NCBI RefSeq assembly: GCF_014203665.1
Contig: NZ_JACHJN010000004.1
Span: forward strand, 434,001-498,000
From: Saccharothrix tamanrassetensis
GTDB taxonomy: Bacteria; Actinomycetota; Actinomycetes; Mycobacteriales; Pseudonocardiaceae
Length of the DNA stretch: 64,000 bases
Reading direction: 5' to 3'
Below the pieces are notes generated by a model that saw only the letters and a list, made by a program, of their open reading frames with translations, had not been told where the DNA came from and did no database searches. The position numbers were made by a program, and so were the translations under genes. Positions 27,547 to 38,513 of the stretch are shown here, piece after piece (within the stretch, counting starts at the first letter, position 1; each line of letters starts with the position of its first letter).

Positions 27547-27609
27547 CCGGGCCGCCGTCGCGCCGCCCCGTGGCGTGGTCGAGCCGCGCGGGGGAGCCGG
27601 CAGGCCCGC

Positions 27610-27843
27610 TCAGACGTGGTCGTCGGGGACGGGGACGCTGTCCAGCAGGTGCAGGTCCCAGCCCTCCCGTTCGCACCAGTCCTCCGCCTCCTCGCGGGTC
27701 AGCGGGCGGGCGTGTTCCACCCGGACGCCCAGGACGTCCCACCCCTTGGGAGCCAGCAGGTGCAGTCGGCCACCCCGCACCGCCAGCAGCCTGCCGTGCG
27801 GGAACGCCATGGTCGGCTCGGTGCGCAGGTAGCGCACGTCCAT
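27610..27843 (-). CDS. Small hypothetical protein
   Basis: 77 residues, beginning MDVRYLRTEPTMAF; not recognised. A strand-rich N-terminal half (GRLLAVRGGRLHLLAPKGW) and an acidic helix (TREEAEDWCEREGWDLHLL) are seen. ATG at 27843 has GGTGGAGG five bases upstream; a GTG at 27855 overlaps that site. Divergent from the ABC exporter; a 5-bp-arm dyad CGAAC..GTTCG (27862-27877) lies between. Confidence 0.65.
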   Translation of the reverse strand: MDVRYLRTEPTMAFPHGRLLAVRGGRLHLLAPKGWDVLGVRVEHARPLTREEAEDWCEREGWDLHLLDSVPVPDDHV

Positions 27844-27949
27844 CTTGACCTCCACCTAACTCGAACCTGCATGTTCGTCAGTGGGAAAACCGGATGCCCC
27901 GGGGAGGTGGGGTTCGTACGGTGGAAACGGACTTGAGGGGGCTACACAC

Positions 27950-29743
27950 GTGACTGAGTTCGCGAAGTCACCATCCAACACCGGGGATCGGCGCATTTCC
28001 ACGGCCGCCACCGTGCGCAGGCTGTGGCCGTACTTCCGGCCGGTGCGCGGGCAGATGGCGCTGAGCATGGCAGCGGCGCTGCTGGCGATGCTGTGCGGCC
28101 TGGGCATCCCGCTCATCACGCAGCGCATCGTGGACGGCCCGATCGCCGGGCGCGACCTGGGGGCGCTGCCGCCGATGATCGGCCTGGTGCTGGCGCTGGG
28201 CATCGCCGAGGCCGCGTTCTTCTGGCTGCGCCGGCGGTGCATCGCGCGGCCGGCGTCGGACGTCGAGGCGCGGATGCGCGCCGACATGTACCACCACCTC
28301 CAGCGGCTGCCGGTGTCGTTCCACGACCGGTGGCAGTCCGGGCAGCTGCTGTCCCGGGCCACCACGGACCTGAACACCGTGCGGCGGTTCGTGGCGTTCG
28401 TCATCACCTTCCTGGTGGTGAACACGCTGGTCGTGGTGATCGGGCTGGGGGTGCTGTTCTGGCTGTCGCCGGTGCTCGGGGCGATCGTGCTGGCCTGCGC
28501 CCTGCCGCTGCTGGTGCTGTCCTACCTGTTCGAGTCGAAGTTCAAGGTGGTCGCCCGCCGGGCGCAGGACCAGTCCGGTGACCTGACCACGGTGGTCGAG
28601 GAGTCGGTGCTGGGCATCCGGGTGCTCAAGGCGTTCGGGCGCGGGCCGCACCTGACCCAACGGTTCCTGCGGGAGGCCCGCGACCTGCGAACCACCGAAC
28701 TCGCCAAGGTCCGCATCTTCGCGCTGCTGTGGGCGGTGCTGATCGTGCTGCCCGAATTGGCCATCGCCGGCCAGCTCGCGTACGGCGCGGTGGGGATCGC
28801 CGACGGCACCGTCACGGTGGGCACGCTGGTCGCGGCCGTCACGATCAGCGCCTACCTGCGGTGGCCGATCGACTCGATCGGGTGGCTGCTGGCGGAGACG
28901 AACCAGACCGCGTCGGCGTCCGAGCGGTACTTCGAGGTGATGGACGCGCCGGTGACCATCACCGCGCCGGTCGACGCCGAGCCGCTGCCCGCGCAGGTGC
29001 GGGGCCACGTGCGGTTCGAGGACGTGCACTTCGCGCACCCCGGCGGCGATCGGGAGGTGCTGCGGGGCGTGGACCTGGACATCCGGCCGGGCGAGACGAT
29101 CGCCCTGGTCGGCGCGACCGGGTCCGGCAAGACGACGGTGACGGCGCTGGTGCCCAGGCTGGCGGACGTCACCGGGGGACGGGTCACCATCGACGGGGTG
29201 GACGTGCGGGACCTGGACCTGGCGGAGCTGCGCTCGGTGGTCGGCACGGCGTTCGAGGAGCCGATCCTGTTCTCCGCGAGCGTCACCGAGAACATCGCGC
29301 TGGGCAGCAGCGGGGTGGACGAGGCACGGGTGCGCGAGGCGTTGAAGATCGCCCGCGCCGAGGAGTTCGTGGACGCCCTACCGTGGGGCCTGGACACCCG
29401 GATCGGCGAGCAGGGCCTGTCGCTGTCCGGTGGTCAGCGGCAGCGGCTCGCACTGGCCCGCGCGGTCGTCGGGCACCCGGCGGTGCTGGTGCTGGACGAC
29501 CCGCTGTCCGCGCTGGACGTGCACACGGAGGCCGAGGTGGAGGCTGCGCTGCACCGCGTGCTCAAGGGCGTGACGGCGCTGGTCGTCGCGCACCGGCCGA
29601 GCACCGTGCAGCTCGCCGACCGGGTGGCGATGCTGGTGGACGGGCGGATCGCGGCCGTGGGCGAGCACCGGGAACTGCTGGCGGACAACGAGGAGTACCG
29701 CAACCTGTTGTCCAGCATGGAGGACGAGGAGGTGGCGGCGTGA
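27950..29743 (+). CDS. ABC exporter half, degenerate ATPase site
   Basis: 597 residues. A six-helix transmembrane domain (about 25-320), then a nucleotide-binding domain: Walker A GATGSGKT, signature LSGGQRQRLALARA, Walker B VLVLDDPLSALD. The residue after the Walker B Asp is Asp instead of the catalytic Glu, and the Q-loop reads FEEPILF with Glu for Gln. These are marks of the degenerate half of a heterodimeric exporter (multidrug or lipid type). GTG at 27950 has GAGGGGG eight bases upstream; it overlaps its partner by GTGA. Confidence 0.93.
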   Translation: MTEFAKSPSNTGDRRISTAATVRRLWPYFRPVRGQMALSMAAALLAMLCGLGIPLITQRIVDGPIAGRDLGALPPMIGLVLALGIAEAAFFWLRRRCIARPASDVEARMRADMYHHLQRLPVSFHDRWQSGQLLSRATTDLNTVRRFVAFVITFLVVNTLVVVIGLGVLFWLSPVLGAIVLACALPLLVLSYLFESKFKVVARRAQDQSGDLTTVVEESVLGIRVLKAFGRGPHLTQRFLREARDLRTTELAKVRIFALLWAVLIVLPELAIAGQLAYGAVGIADGTVTVGTLVAAVTISAYLRWPIDSIGWLLAETNQTASASERYFEVMDAPVTITAPVDAEPLPAQVRGHVRFEDVHFAHPGGDREVLRGVDLDIRPGETIALVGATGSGKTTVTALVPRLADVTGGRVTIDGVDVRDLDLAELRSVVGTAFEEPILFSASVTENIALGSSGVDEARVREALKIARAEEFVDALPWGLDTRIGEQGLSLSGGQRQRLALARAVVGHPAVLVLDDPLSALDVHTEAEVEAALHRVLKGVTALVVAHRPSTVQLADRVAMLVDGRIAAVGEHRELLADNEEYRNLLSSMEDEEVAA

Positions 29744-31593
29744 GCACGGAGACGACGAGCCGGACCGACGAGTCGGCGACCGAGGAGAAGTGGCGGGGCG
29801 TCGCCGCCGAGGACGTCGAGGAACTCGACCACGCGACCGGCCTGAAGCTCCAGGCCCGGTCGCGGCGGCTGCTCGGCTCGCTGGTGCGCCCGCACAGCCG
29901 GGCGGCGGTGCTCGCGCTGGTGATCGTGATCGCGGAGAACCTGGTCAACCTGGCCGGTCCGCTGCTGATCGCGGCCGCCATCGACCGGGGTGTGCCGGCC
30001 GCGCTGGACGGCAGGCCGACGGTGCTCGCGTGGTGCGTCGGCGGGTACGTGGGCACCGCGCTGTCGGCCACCCTGCTGCGCTGGTCGTTCGTCCGGCTGA
30101 CCGGCCGGATCGGCCAGGACGTGCTGCTGGACCTGCGGGGGCGGATCTTCCGGCACGTCCAGCGGCTGTCCGTGGCGTTCCACGAGAAGTACACCTCCGG
30201 CAAGGTCATCTCGCGGCTGACCAGTGACGTCGACTCGTTGCAGGACCTGCTGGAGCAGGGCCTGGACGGGTTCTTCACGTCGCTGCTGTCGGTGGTCGGC
30301 ATCTCCGTGGTGATGCTCACCCTGGACCCGCCGCTGGCGATGGCCGTGCTGTTCGGGTTCGTACCGCTGATGCTGCTCATCCGGTGGTTCCAGCGGCGGT
30401 CGGCGAAGGCCTACCGGGGCACCCGCGGTGCGATCGCGAAGATCATCGTGCAGTTCGTGGAGACCATGAACGGCATCCGCGCGGTGCAGGCGTTCCGCCG
30501 GGAGGGCCGCAACGAGAAGATCATGGCCGAGCTGAACGACCGGTTCCGCGACGCGAACACCGACGCGTTCAAGGTGATGGCGGCGTTCACCTCGCTGGTG
30601 CGGGTGATCGGCAACGTGTCGCTCGCGGTGATCCTCGCCTGGGGCGCGCTGCGGGTGGCGGACGGACAGCTGGCGCTGGGCGTGCTGGCCGCGTTCACGC
30701 TGTACGTGCGGCGGTTCTACGACCCGTTCGACGAGATCGCGATGTTCGCCAACTCGTACGCGTCGGCGACGGCGGCGCTGGAGAAGATCTCCGGCCTGCT
30801 GGAGGAGCGGCCGACCGTGCGGGAGCCGGACGACCCCGCGCCGCTGGGCGACGTGCGGGGGCAGGTGGCGTTCGACGGGGTGGAGTTCCGGTACTCGGCC
30901 ACGACGCCCGTGGTGCTGCCGTCGTTCGACCTGCACGTGCCGGCCGGGCAGACGGTGGCGCTGGTGGGCACCACGGGCGCCGGCAAGTCGACGCTGGCGA
31001 AGCTGGTGGCGCGGTTCTACGACCCGTCGGACGGGGCCGTGCTGCTGGACGGCGTGGACCTGCGTTCGGTGGCCGACGTCGAGCTGCGGCGGGCCGTGGT
31101 GATGGTGACGCAGGAGAACTTCCTGTTCGACGGGTCGGTGGCGGACAACATCGCGCTCGGGCGTCCTTCGGCCGGTCGGGAAGAGGTGGAGGCCGCCGCA
31201 CGGGCCGTCGGGGCGCACGAGTTCATCCGCGCGCTGCCCGAGGGGTACGACACCGACGTGCGCAAGCGCGGTGGGCGGCTGTCCGCCGGGCAGCGGCAGA
31301 TGGTGGCGTTCGCGCGGGCGTTCCTGGCCGACCCGGCGGTGCTGGTGCTGGACGAGGCCACGTCGAGCCTGGACGTGCCGTCCGAGCGGCTCGTGCAGGG
31401 CGCGCTGGAGACCGTGCTGGCCGACCGCACGGCGTTCATCATCGCCCACCGGCTGTCCACGGTCCTCATCGCGGACCGCGTGCTGGTGATCGACGGCGGG
31501 CGGATCGTGGAGGACGGCACGCCGGAGGAGCTGATCGGCGACTCCGGCCGGTTCGCCGCCCTGCACACCGCCTGGCGGGACTCGCTGGCCTGA
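29740..31593 (+). CDS. ABC exporter half, consensus ATPase site
   Basis: 617 residues. An N-terminal cytoplasmic stretch (about 50 residues, acidic), six transmembrane helices, then Walker A GTTGAGKST, Q-loop VTQENFLF, signature LSAGQRQMVAFARA and Walker B VLVLDEATSSLD with the catalytic Glu. Its complete Walker site pairs with the full LSGGQ of the partner, while its weaker LSAGQ pairs with the degenerate site. The two halves therefore make one asymmetric exporter. Substrate unknown. Confidence 0.93.
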   Translation: MSTETTSRTDESATEEKWRGVAAEDVEELDHATGLKLQARSRRLLGSLVRPHSRAAVLALVIVIAENLVNLAGPLLIAAAIDRGVPAALDGRPTVLAWCVGGYVGTALSATLLRWSFVRLTGRIGQDVLLDLRGRIFRHVQRLSVAFHEKYTSGKVISRLTSDVDSLQDLLEQGLDGFFTSLLSVVGISVVMLTLDPPLAMAVLFGFVPLMLLIRWFQRRSAKAYRGTRGAIAKIIVQFVETMNGIRAVQAFRREGRNEKIMAELNDRFRDANTDAFKVMAAFTSLVRVIGNVSLAVILAWGALRVADGQLALGVLAAFTLYVRRFYDPFDEIAMFANSYASATAALEKISGLLEERPTVREPDDPAPLGDVRGQVAFDGVEFRYSATTPVVLPSFDLHVPAGQTVALVGTTGAGKSTLAKLVARFYDPSDGAVLLDGVDLRSVADVELRRAVVMVTQENFLFDGSVADNIALGRPSAGREEVEAAARAVGAHEFIRALPEGYDTDVRKRGGRLSAGQRQMVAFARAFLADPAVLVLDEATSSLDVPSERLVQGALETVLADRTAFIIAHRLSTVLIADRVLVIDGGRIVEDGTPEELIGDSGRFAALHTAWRDSLA

Positions 31594-31597
31594 CCTC

Positions 31598-31628
31598 CCG
31601 CCCTGACCGTCGAAGGCGGTCAGGGCGG
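31598..31628. terminator. Bidirectional hairpin terminator
   Basis: Perfect 12-bp stem CCGCCCTGACCG (31598-31609) with CGGTCAGGGCGG (31617-31628), loop 7 nt, five bases after the exporter stop and before the convergent DUF397 gene. Confidence 0.85.
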
Positions 31629-31680
31629 CCCGGCGGGTCGCGGGACACAGCTCACCGCGACCCGCCCTCCGGGGTGTCGA

Positions 31681-31881
31681 TCACCCGCCGAGCCGGTCCG
31701 CCTTGATGGCCGCGAGGAACGCTCCCGCCGATCGCCGCCCGATGGACAGCACACCGCCACCGGGGTTCTTGGAGTCCCGCAACGCGCAGAACCCCGGGGC
31801 GCGGGCCACCTCGACGCAGTTGCCGTTCTCACCGCTGGACCTGGCCGACTTGCGCCAGGCGAGATGGCGGAGGCCGTCCAT
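31681..31881 (-). CDS. DUF397 protein
   Basis: 66 residues: LAWRKSARSSGENGNCVEVA, RDSKNPGG and a C-terminal helix ending FLAAIKADRLGG. It lies 12 bases after its XRE partner, the same gene order as the 18391-19694 locus. AAAGGGG precedes the ATG at 31881. Confidence 0.9.
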   Translation of the reverse strand: MDGLRHLAWRKSARSSGENGNCVEVARAPGFCALRDSKNPGGGVLSIGRRSAGAFLAAIKADRLGG

Positions 31882-31893
31882 GCCCGACCCCTT

Positions 31894-32763
31894 TCAGTTG
31901 CCGCTCCTGAGTGCGCCCAGGGTAGCCAGTCGGTCGCGGGTCGCCTGCGGAGACAAGGCGGCAGCGGCGATCTGCTCGAACAGATCGGCGTGCGCCCGCA
32001 CTTCCCGACGTTTCTCGTAGTAGGTGGCCGACAGCCATCCCTCGGCGTAGGCGACGTCCATCCCCGGAGTGGGTTCGAACCTGAGAACGGAGAACGAGTA
32101 GCCCATACCGCGATACGGCCCGGCCTCCTTCGGCACCACCTGGATCGTGATGTTGTCCAGCTCCGACATCTCGATCAGATGGGCCGCCTGTTCGGCGACC
32201 ACGTCGGCGCCACCGACCACACGGTCGAACAGCGACTCGTCCAGCAGCACCCGGAGCCGCAGCGGATCCGTTCCGGTGAGCCGTTCCTGGCGCTGCACGC
32301 GCAGGTCCACCGCGCTCTGCAACTCGGCCTCGGTCGCATCCGGCTTCGAGATGAGCCGCACCGCCCGGACGTACGAGGGGACCTGGAGCAGCCCTGCCAC
32401 GAAGGCCGTCTCCAAGGTCCAGACCTCCGTGGCGTATGACTCCAACTCCATGTAGTCGCGGGCGAAGTTGGCCGCCACGTCCGCGTGGGCGACCAGGAGT
32501 CCTCGTTTGTTGCTCTCGCGCGCCATCCGCAGCAACATGTCGAGTTCCGGCGACTGCACGCCGTACGCGCTCGCCAGCAGGCGGACGTTCTTCTCCAGGA
32601 TCGCCCGTTCCGCGTTCTCGATCTGCGAGATGGTCGACCGGGACAGACCGGTCTCCTTCACCGCGTCGTCCTGCGTCATCCCCGCCAGGTCACGCAGTTC
32701 TCCGAGGCGGTAGCCCAACTGGCGACGGCGGATCGGCGGAGCCGGCTTCGGCTCGTCGGTCAT
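31894..32763 (-). CDS. XRE-family HTH regulator with DUF5753 domain
   Basis: 289 residues. HTH at about 15-75 (MTQDDAVKETGLSRSTISQI), then the DUF5753 region with LETAFVAGLLQVPSYVRAV and IQVVPKEAGPYRGMGYSFS. Second regulator of this type in the window; the two are paralogous modules, each with its own DUF397. It is divergent from a small acidic protein gene (32917), a typical arrangement in these loci. Confidence 0.93.
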   Translation of the reverse strand: MTDEPKPAPPIRRRQLGYRLGELRDLAGMTQDDAVKETGLSRSTISQIENAERAILEKNVRLLASAYGVQSPELDMLLRMARESNKRGLLVAHADVAANFARDYMELESYATEVWTLETAFVAGLLQVPSYVRAVRLISKPDATEAELQSAVDLRVQRQERLTGTDPLRLRVLLDESLFDRVVGGADVVAEQAAHLIEMSELDNITIQVVPKEAGPYRGMGYSFSVLRFEPTPGMDVAYAEGWLSATYYEKRREVRAHADLFEQIAAAALSPQATRDRLATLGALRSGN

Positions 32764-32916
32764 GGCGCTCCTCCCGGATCATGGCGGGCCTCAGTGTGCC
32801 GTCGCGCAACTCGCACGCACGAGCAGGTTCACCCGATCGACATGTCGCGTGGCGAACGTTCACGGCGCTACATTTTCGTCGTACATCACGCCGCTCCTCT
32901 TTGTCGGAGGCAACGC

Positions 32917-33204
32917 ATGACAACCTCAGACCACGAAGATCCTGCGGACGACGCAGATCGCGCTCCCATGACAGCCATCGACGAGATGGTGGCCGCCACA
33001 GCACCTACGACGTTCGCCGTCGTGGACGACGACGCCGAGGCCCGCGAAGCCCCGATCGTCGCGTGGGTGGTCGCGTTCGAGGAACGCGCCCAAGCCCTCG
33101 CCCCGAACGGCGAATTGCTGCTGCACACCACCGACGAACACACCGCACTCGCGTTCTTCAACCGAGTGGACGCTATGGACGGACGGCTCGTCCGGGCGCG
33201 CTGA
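32917..33204 (+). CDS. Small acidic protein beside HTH-DUF397 module
   Basis: 95 residues, acidic N-terminus then a compact part with ELLLHTTDEHTALAFFNRVD. No named family recognised. ATG at 32917 has TCGGAGG seven bases upstream. Divergent from the XRE gene with 153 bases between, which may hold shared control sites. Its stop abuts the stop of the next, convergent gene. Confidence 0.7.
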   Translation: MTTSDHEDPADDADRAPMTAIDEMVAATAPTTFAVVDDDAEAREAPIVAWVVAFEERAQALAPNGELLLHTTDEHTALAFFNRVDAMDGRLVRAR

Positions 33205-33849
33205 CTACAGCAGGGTCAGGATGAGGGTGAACCACGCCAGCAGGACGCCGGCCACCACGCCGTAGGCCACCCAGCGCCAGACCAGGACCTTGCGGGCCAG
33301 CCAGACGGACGGGGCGATGCCGCCCACCACCAGGACGTTGGCCAGCAGCGCGAGCCACCAACTGGTCTCGCCGAGCCCCAGCGACAGCGTGACCACCATG
33401 AACGTCACCACGGCGGCGGTGAACACGCTGACCGTCAGACCGGTGCCCCAGGGGGTTTCCTCCCGGGGCACCTGTTCGGTGTCGTCGGCCGGGACCTCGG
33501 CCTCGGCCTCAGCGAGGGCTTCGGCATCGGCCGAATCGTCGGCCGCATCGTCGGCGGGCACCTCCACGACGACCTGCTCGCCGCTGACCGGATCGGTGTA
33601 CGCGACCGGCGTGCGCATGTCGGCGGCCACTCGGCCGGCCAGTTGACGACCGCGCCTGGTCACCAGGGCGCCCGCGACACCGTCGGCGGGCGCGTCCGTG
33701 CGCAGCACCGCTTCGGCCACCTTCGCCCACTCGTGCAGCGCGTCGGCGAGGCCCGCACCGAGCGGCAGCGTGTGCGGGTCGACCTCCCGCTCCGCCCCGT
33801 CGTCGCGGCCCGCCAGCACGGCACGGCCGCCCTGGACCCGCAGTTCCAC
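33205..33849 (-). CDS. Membrane protein, DUF2537-like
   Basis: 214 residues. A soluble N-terminal domain (about 1-85, ELRVQGGRAVLAGRDDG), an acidic linker rich in Ala/Asp/Glu (about 95-130), then three or four hydrophobic segments. Position beside a SpoU methylase matches the conserved actinobacterial context of DUF2537 proteins, but the family call is tentative. GTG at 33849 has a very good AGGAGGAATTC site. Function unknown. Confidence 0.75.
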   Translation of the reverse strand: MELRVQGGRAVLAGRDDGAEREVDPHTLPLGAGLADALHEWAKVAEAVLRTDAPADGVAGALVTRRGRQLAGRVAADMRTPVAYTDPVSGEQVVVEVPADDAADDSADAEALAEAEAEVPADDTEQVPREETPWGTGLTVSVFTAAVVTFMVVTLSLGLGETSWWLALLANVLVVGGIAPSVWLARKVLVWRWVAYGVVAGVLLAWFTLILTLL

Positions 33850-33888
33850 GAATTCCTCCTCAGGGATGGCTGTGTCGACCGTAGTGGG

Positions 33889-34665
33889 TCAGGCGATCGC
33901 GTAGAAGGCGATGGCCGCCGCGGTGGCGACGTTCAGCGAATCCACACCCGTGGTCATCGGGATGCGGACGGCCAGGTCGGCGGCCTCGATCGCCTCGTCG
34001 GTCAGGCCCGGCCCTTCCGAGCCGAGCATCACGGCGACCCGCCGGTGCCTCAGCCCGGCGTCGGCCAAGCCCACCGCGCTGTCCCGAGGGGTGAGAGCGG
34101 CAACGGTGAAACCGTTGTGGCGCAGCATGTCCAGACCCGCCTCCAGCTCCGGCAACGGGGCGAACGGAACCCTGAGCACATGGCCCATCGAGACGCGGAC
34201 GCTGCGGCGGTACAACGGGTCGCTGCACCCCGGGCCGAGCAGGATGCCGTCGATGCCCAGCGCGGCGGCGTTGCGGAACAACGAACCCAGGTTCTCGTGG
34301 TCCCCCACGCCTTCCAGCACGGCGAGCCGGGTCGACCGGCGGGCCAGTTGCTCCGCCGTCGGCTGGGGTGCGCGGTCGGCGGCGGCGAGCACGCCCCGGT
34401 TCAGGTGGAAGCCGACGACCTCGGCCATGACCTCGGCGGACGTCACGTAGGCGGGCGCGTCGAGCGGCCCCAGGGCTTCCACCCGACGCCGCACGCCGAG
34501 CAGCGCGCGCACCGGGTACGGCGAGGCGAGCAGGCGTTCGACGACGACCACGCCCTCGGCGATCACCAGCCCCCGGCCGCCGGGGCGGTCGGGCCTGCGG
34601 TCGGCCGTCGACAGGTCCCGGAAGTCGTCCAGTCGCGGGTCCGCCGGGTCGTCGATCTCGATCAT
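33889..34665 (-). CDS. SpoU/TrmH-family RNA 2'-O-methyltransferase
   Basis: 258 residues. An N-terminal substrate domain (IEIDDPADPRLDDFRDL), then the SPOUT knot: LEGVGDHENLGSLFRNAAAL, VMLGSEGPGLTDEAIEA and SLNVATAAAIAFY, the three TrmH motifs. It methylates a ribose in tRNA or rRNA; the target base is unknown. ATG at 34665 matches the usual MIEIDDPAD start; an in-frame ATG at 34755 would add 30 residues and is preceded by a promoter-like AT-rich stretch. Confidence 0.92.
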   Translation of the reverse strand: MIEIDDPADPRLDDFRDLSTADRRPDRPGGRGLVIAEGVVVVERLLASPYPVRALLGVRRRVEALGPLDAPAYVTSAEVMAEVVGFHLNRGVLAAADRAPQPTAEQLARRSTRLAVLEGVGDHENLGSLFRNAAALGIDGILLGPGCSDPLYRRSVRVSMGHVLRVPFAPLPELEAGLDMLRHNGFTVAALTPRDSAVGLADAGLRHRRVAVMLGSEGPGLTDEAIEAADLAVRIPMTTGVDSLNVATAAAIAFYAIA

Positions 34666-34870
34666 CCGGGCAGTGTCCCACTTCCCGTCAGGTGAACATC
34701 CCTCGTAGTCCAGAGGGCCGAACCACAAGGCCTCCACCTGCATCTTCTTGCTCATTGTTACCGCTATGTGACAGAGAGCACCGATTTGGGCGCTGGCGGT
34801 CAAGTGCTTGCTGTGTCACGGTTGGCCTCCGCTGAGCCCGCCGGAACAGCCCGACCGATTGGGAGGCGGC

Positions 34871-36370
34871 ATGGGTGACGATGTGTCCAGTCGGCCGTTC
34901 ACCAGGGAGGACCGCCAGCGCTACCGCGAGCGGGTGCAGCGGTGCCTGGACGCACTGGGGACCATGTTGGCCGAGGACAGCTTTTCCTTTCCCCGCCAGC
35001 AGATGGGCCTGGAGATCGAGCTGAACCTGGTCGACGGCGACTGCCGGCCCGCGATGGCCAACGCCGAGGTGCTGGAGAAGATCGACGACCCGTCCTTCAC
35101 GCTGGAGCTGGGCCAGCACAACCTGGAGGTCAACGTCCCGCCCCGGGAGCTGGCCGGGGACGAGACCCTCGACCTGGAGCGGGAACTGCGCGAGACGCTG
35201 TCGTCGGCGGACGACAAGGCGCACGACGCGGGCACGTCGATCGTGATGATCGGGGTGCTGCCCACGTTGCGGCAGGAGCACTTCGACCGGCGCTGGCTGT
35301 CGAACAGCCCCCGCTACGCGGTGCTCAACGACCAGATCCTCGCCGCGCGCGGCGAGGAGACGGTGCTGTCCATGGAAGGTTCGCCCATGCCGGGCGGCAC
35401 CGCTCCGGAGAGGCTGTCGAGCTTCGCGGAGTCCATCCTGCCCGAAGCCGCCTGCACGTCGGTCCAACTGCACCTCCAGGTGGCGCCGGACGACTTCGCG
35501 GCGCACTGGAACGCGGCGCAGGCGTTGGCCGGGGTGCAGGTCGCCATCGCGGCCAACTCCCCGTTCCTGCTCGGGCGGGCGCTGTGGCACGAGACGCGGA
35601 TCCCGTTGTTCCTGCAGGCCACCGACACCCGGACGGTGGAGCTGAAGAACCAGGGCGTGCGGCCGAGGGTGTGGTTCGGGGAACGCTGGATCACGTCGAT
35701 CTTCGACCTGTTCGAGGAGAACGTCCGGTACTTCCCGGCGTTGCTGCCGGAGACCGGCGACGAGGACCCGCTCGACGTGCTGGGCGCGGGCGGAACGCCG
35801 TCGCTGACGGAACTGCGGCTGCACAACGGCACCGTGTGGCGGTGGAACCGGCCGGTGTACGACGTGGTCGACGGGGTGCCGCACCTGCGGGTGGAGAACC
35901 GGGTGCTGCCGGCCGGCCCCACGGTGCTGGACACGATGGCCAACGCGGCGTTCTTCTACGGCGCGCAACGGGCGCTGACCGAACTGGACCGTCCTTTGTG
36001 GACGCAGATGTCGTTCCACGCGGCGGAGGAGAACCTGTACGCGGGTTCGCGGCACGGGATGGGGGCTCAGCTGTACTGGCCCGGGATCGGCTGGGTGCCG
36101 CCGGACGAGTTGGTGCTGCGCCGGTTGCTGCCGTTGGCGCACGAGGGGTTGCGGGCGTGCGGGGTCTCCGATTCGGCGCGCGAGCGGTACCTCGGCGTGA
36201 TCGAGGCGCGCTGCCTGTCCCGCCGCACGGGGTCGCAGTGGCAGCGGGAGACGGTGGCGTCGCTGGAGGAGCGCGGCGCCGACCGGGAGGCCGCGCTGGG
36301 CGCCATGCTGGGCCGGTACGTGGAACTCATGCACAGCGAGGAGCCCGTGCACACCTGGCCGGTCGACTGA
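34871..36370 (+). CDS. Glutamate-cysteine ligase family 2 protein
   Basis: 499 residues. GCS2-fold ATP-dependent carboxylate-amine ligase: MGLEIELNLVDGDCRP near 45, LELGQHNLEVNVPPREL, SVQLHLQVAP and RVENRVLPAGPT. Organisms of this type make mycothiol, not glutathione, so the ligase may join other amino acids or act in another pathway (inference). ATG at 34871 follows GGGAGGCGGC. A hairpin separates it from the convergent small gene. Confidence 0.85.
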   Translation: MGDDVSSRPFTREDRQRYRERVQRCLDALGTMLAEDSFSFPRQQMGLEIELNLVDGDCRPAMANAEVLEKIDDPSFTLELGQHNLEVNVPPRELAGDETLDLERELRETLSSADDKAHDAGTSIVMIGVLPTLRQEHFDRRWLSNSPRYAVLNDQILAARGEETVLSMEGSPMPGGTAPERLSSFAESILPEAACTSVQLHLQVAPDDFAAHWNAAQALAGVQVAIAANSPFLLGRALWHETRIPLFLQATDTRTVELKNQGVRPRVWFGERWITSIFDLFEENVRYFPALLPETGDEDPLDVLGAGGTPSLTELRLHNGTVWRWNRPVYDVVDGVPHLRVENRVLPAGPTVLDTMANAAFFYGAQRALTELDRPLWTQMSFHAAEENLYAGSRHGMGAQLYWPGIGWVPPDELVLRRLLPLAHEGLRACGVSDSARERYLGVIEARCLSRRTGSQWQRETVASLEERGADREAALGAMLGRYVELMHSEEPVHTWPVD

Positions 36371-36381
36371 CCGGCGCCGGC

Positions 36382-36421
36382 GTGTCGTCCCCGGGCGGCT
36401 CGTGCCACCCGGGGACGACAC
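36382..36421. terminator. Bidirectional hairpin terminator
   Basis: Perfect 14-bp stem GTGTCGTCCCCGGG (36382-36395) with CCCGGGGACGACAC (36408-36421), loop 12 nt, between two convergent stop codons. Confidence 0.88.
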
Positions 36422-36430
36422 GCGGTCCGT

Positions 36431-36841
36431 TCAGCGGCGTCGGCCCGCCTTCAGGGGAGCCACGTCGGCTCCGTCGTGGGAGCTGCGGCACTCGTCCGGC
36501 GTCACGGCCTCCACCGCGAGGGTGAGCATTCCCTTGACGCCGGTGTAGATCGACTCGCCCGCCGAGGCCAGGGACGCGTGCACGCGGTTGGAGTCGGAGA
36601 AGTCGCGCTCGTCCTTGGTGCGCTTCTTGCCCGCCTCCTCCGGCTTGGTCGCGCTGCGCAGGTTGACCTCCAGCCACGCCGCCACCTCGGCCGGCGTGGT
36701 CAGGACCTCTTCCGGGGTGCGTTCCAGGCGTTCCTGGCGCGGGGAGGCGTGGTCGAGGGACGTGTGTTCGACGTAGGCGTGCCAGTGCGTGTTGCGCAGT
36801 GACCACGTCTGCTCGATCGGCCATTCCTCCTCGGTGCCCAT
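36431..36841 (-). CDS. Hypothetical protein
   Basis: 136 residues, beginning MGTEEEWPIEQTWSLRNTHW; charged and partly helical, with a Lys/Glu-rich segment around residue 75. No family recognised. It starts four bases after the ABC-F stop, so it is likely translated by coupling; its own ribosome site is weak. Confidence 0.7.
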   Translation of the reverse strand: MGTEEEWPIEQTWSLRNTHWHAYVEHTSLDHASPRQERLERTPEEVLTTPAEVAAWLEVNLRSATKPEEAGKKRTKDERDFSDSNRVHASLASAGESIYTGVKGMLTLAVEAVTPDECRSSHDGADVAPLKAGRRR

Positions 36842-36845
36842 GGCG

Positions 36846-38456
<1,611 letters not shown>

Positions 38457-38513
38457 ATTCCCGATCCTCGCAAGAACTCCTGTGATCAGCACCCCAGTTT
38501 CCGACCGGGCTAG

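Noticed and set aside
27862..27877. LexA-like CGAAC..GTTCG dyad
   Set aside because: The spacer is six bases where LexA needs four; kept only as a weak unassigned dyad.
34666..34755. N-terminal extension of the SpoU methylase from the ATG at 34755
   Set aside because: The added 30 residues do not look like the family; the usual start is MIEIDDPAD. A promoter-like sequence before 34755 keeps it as an alternative.
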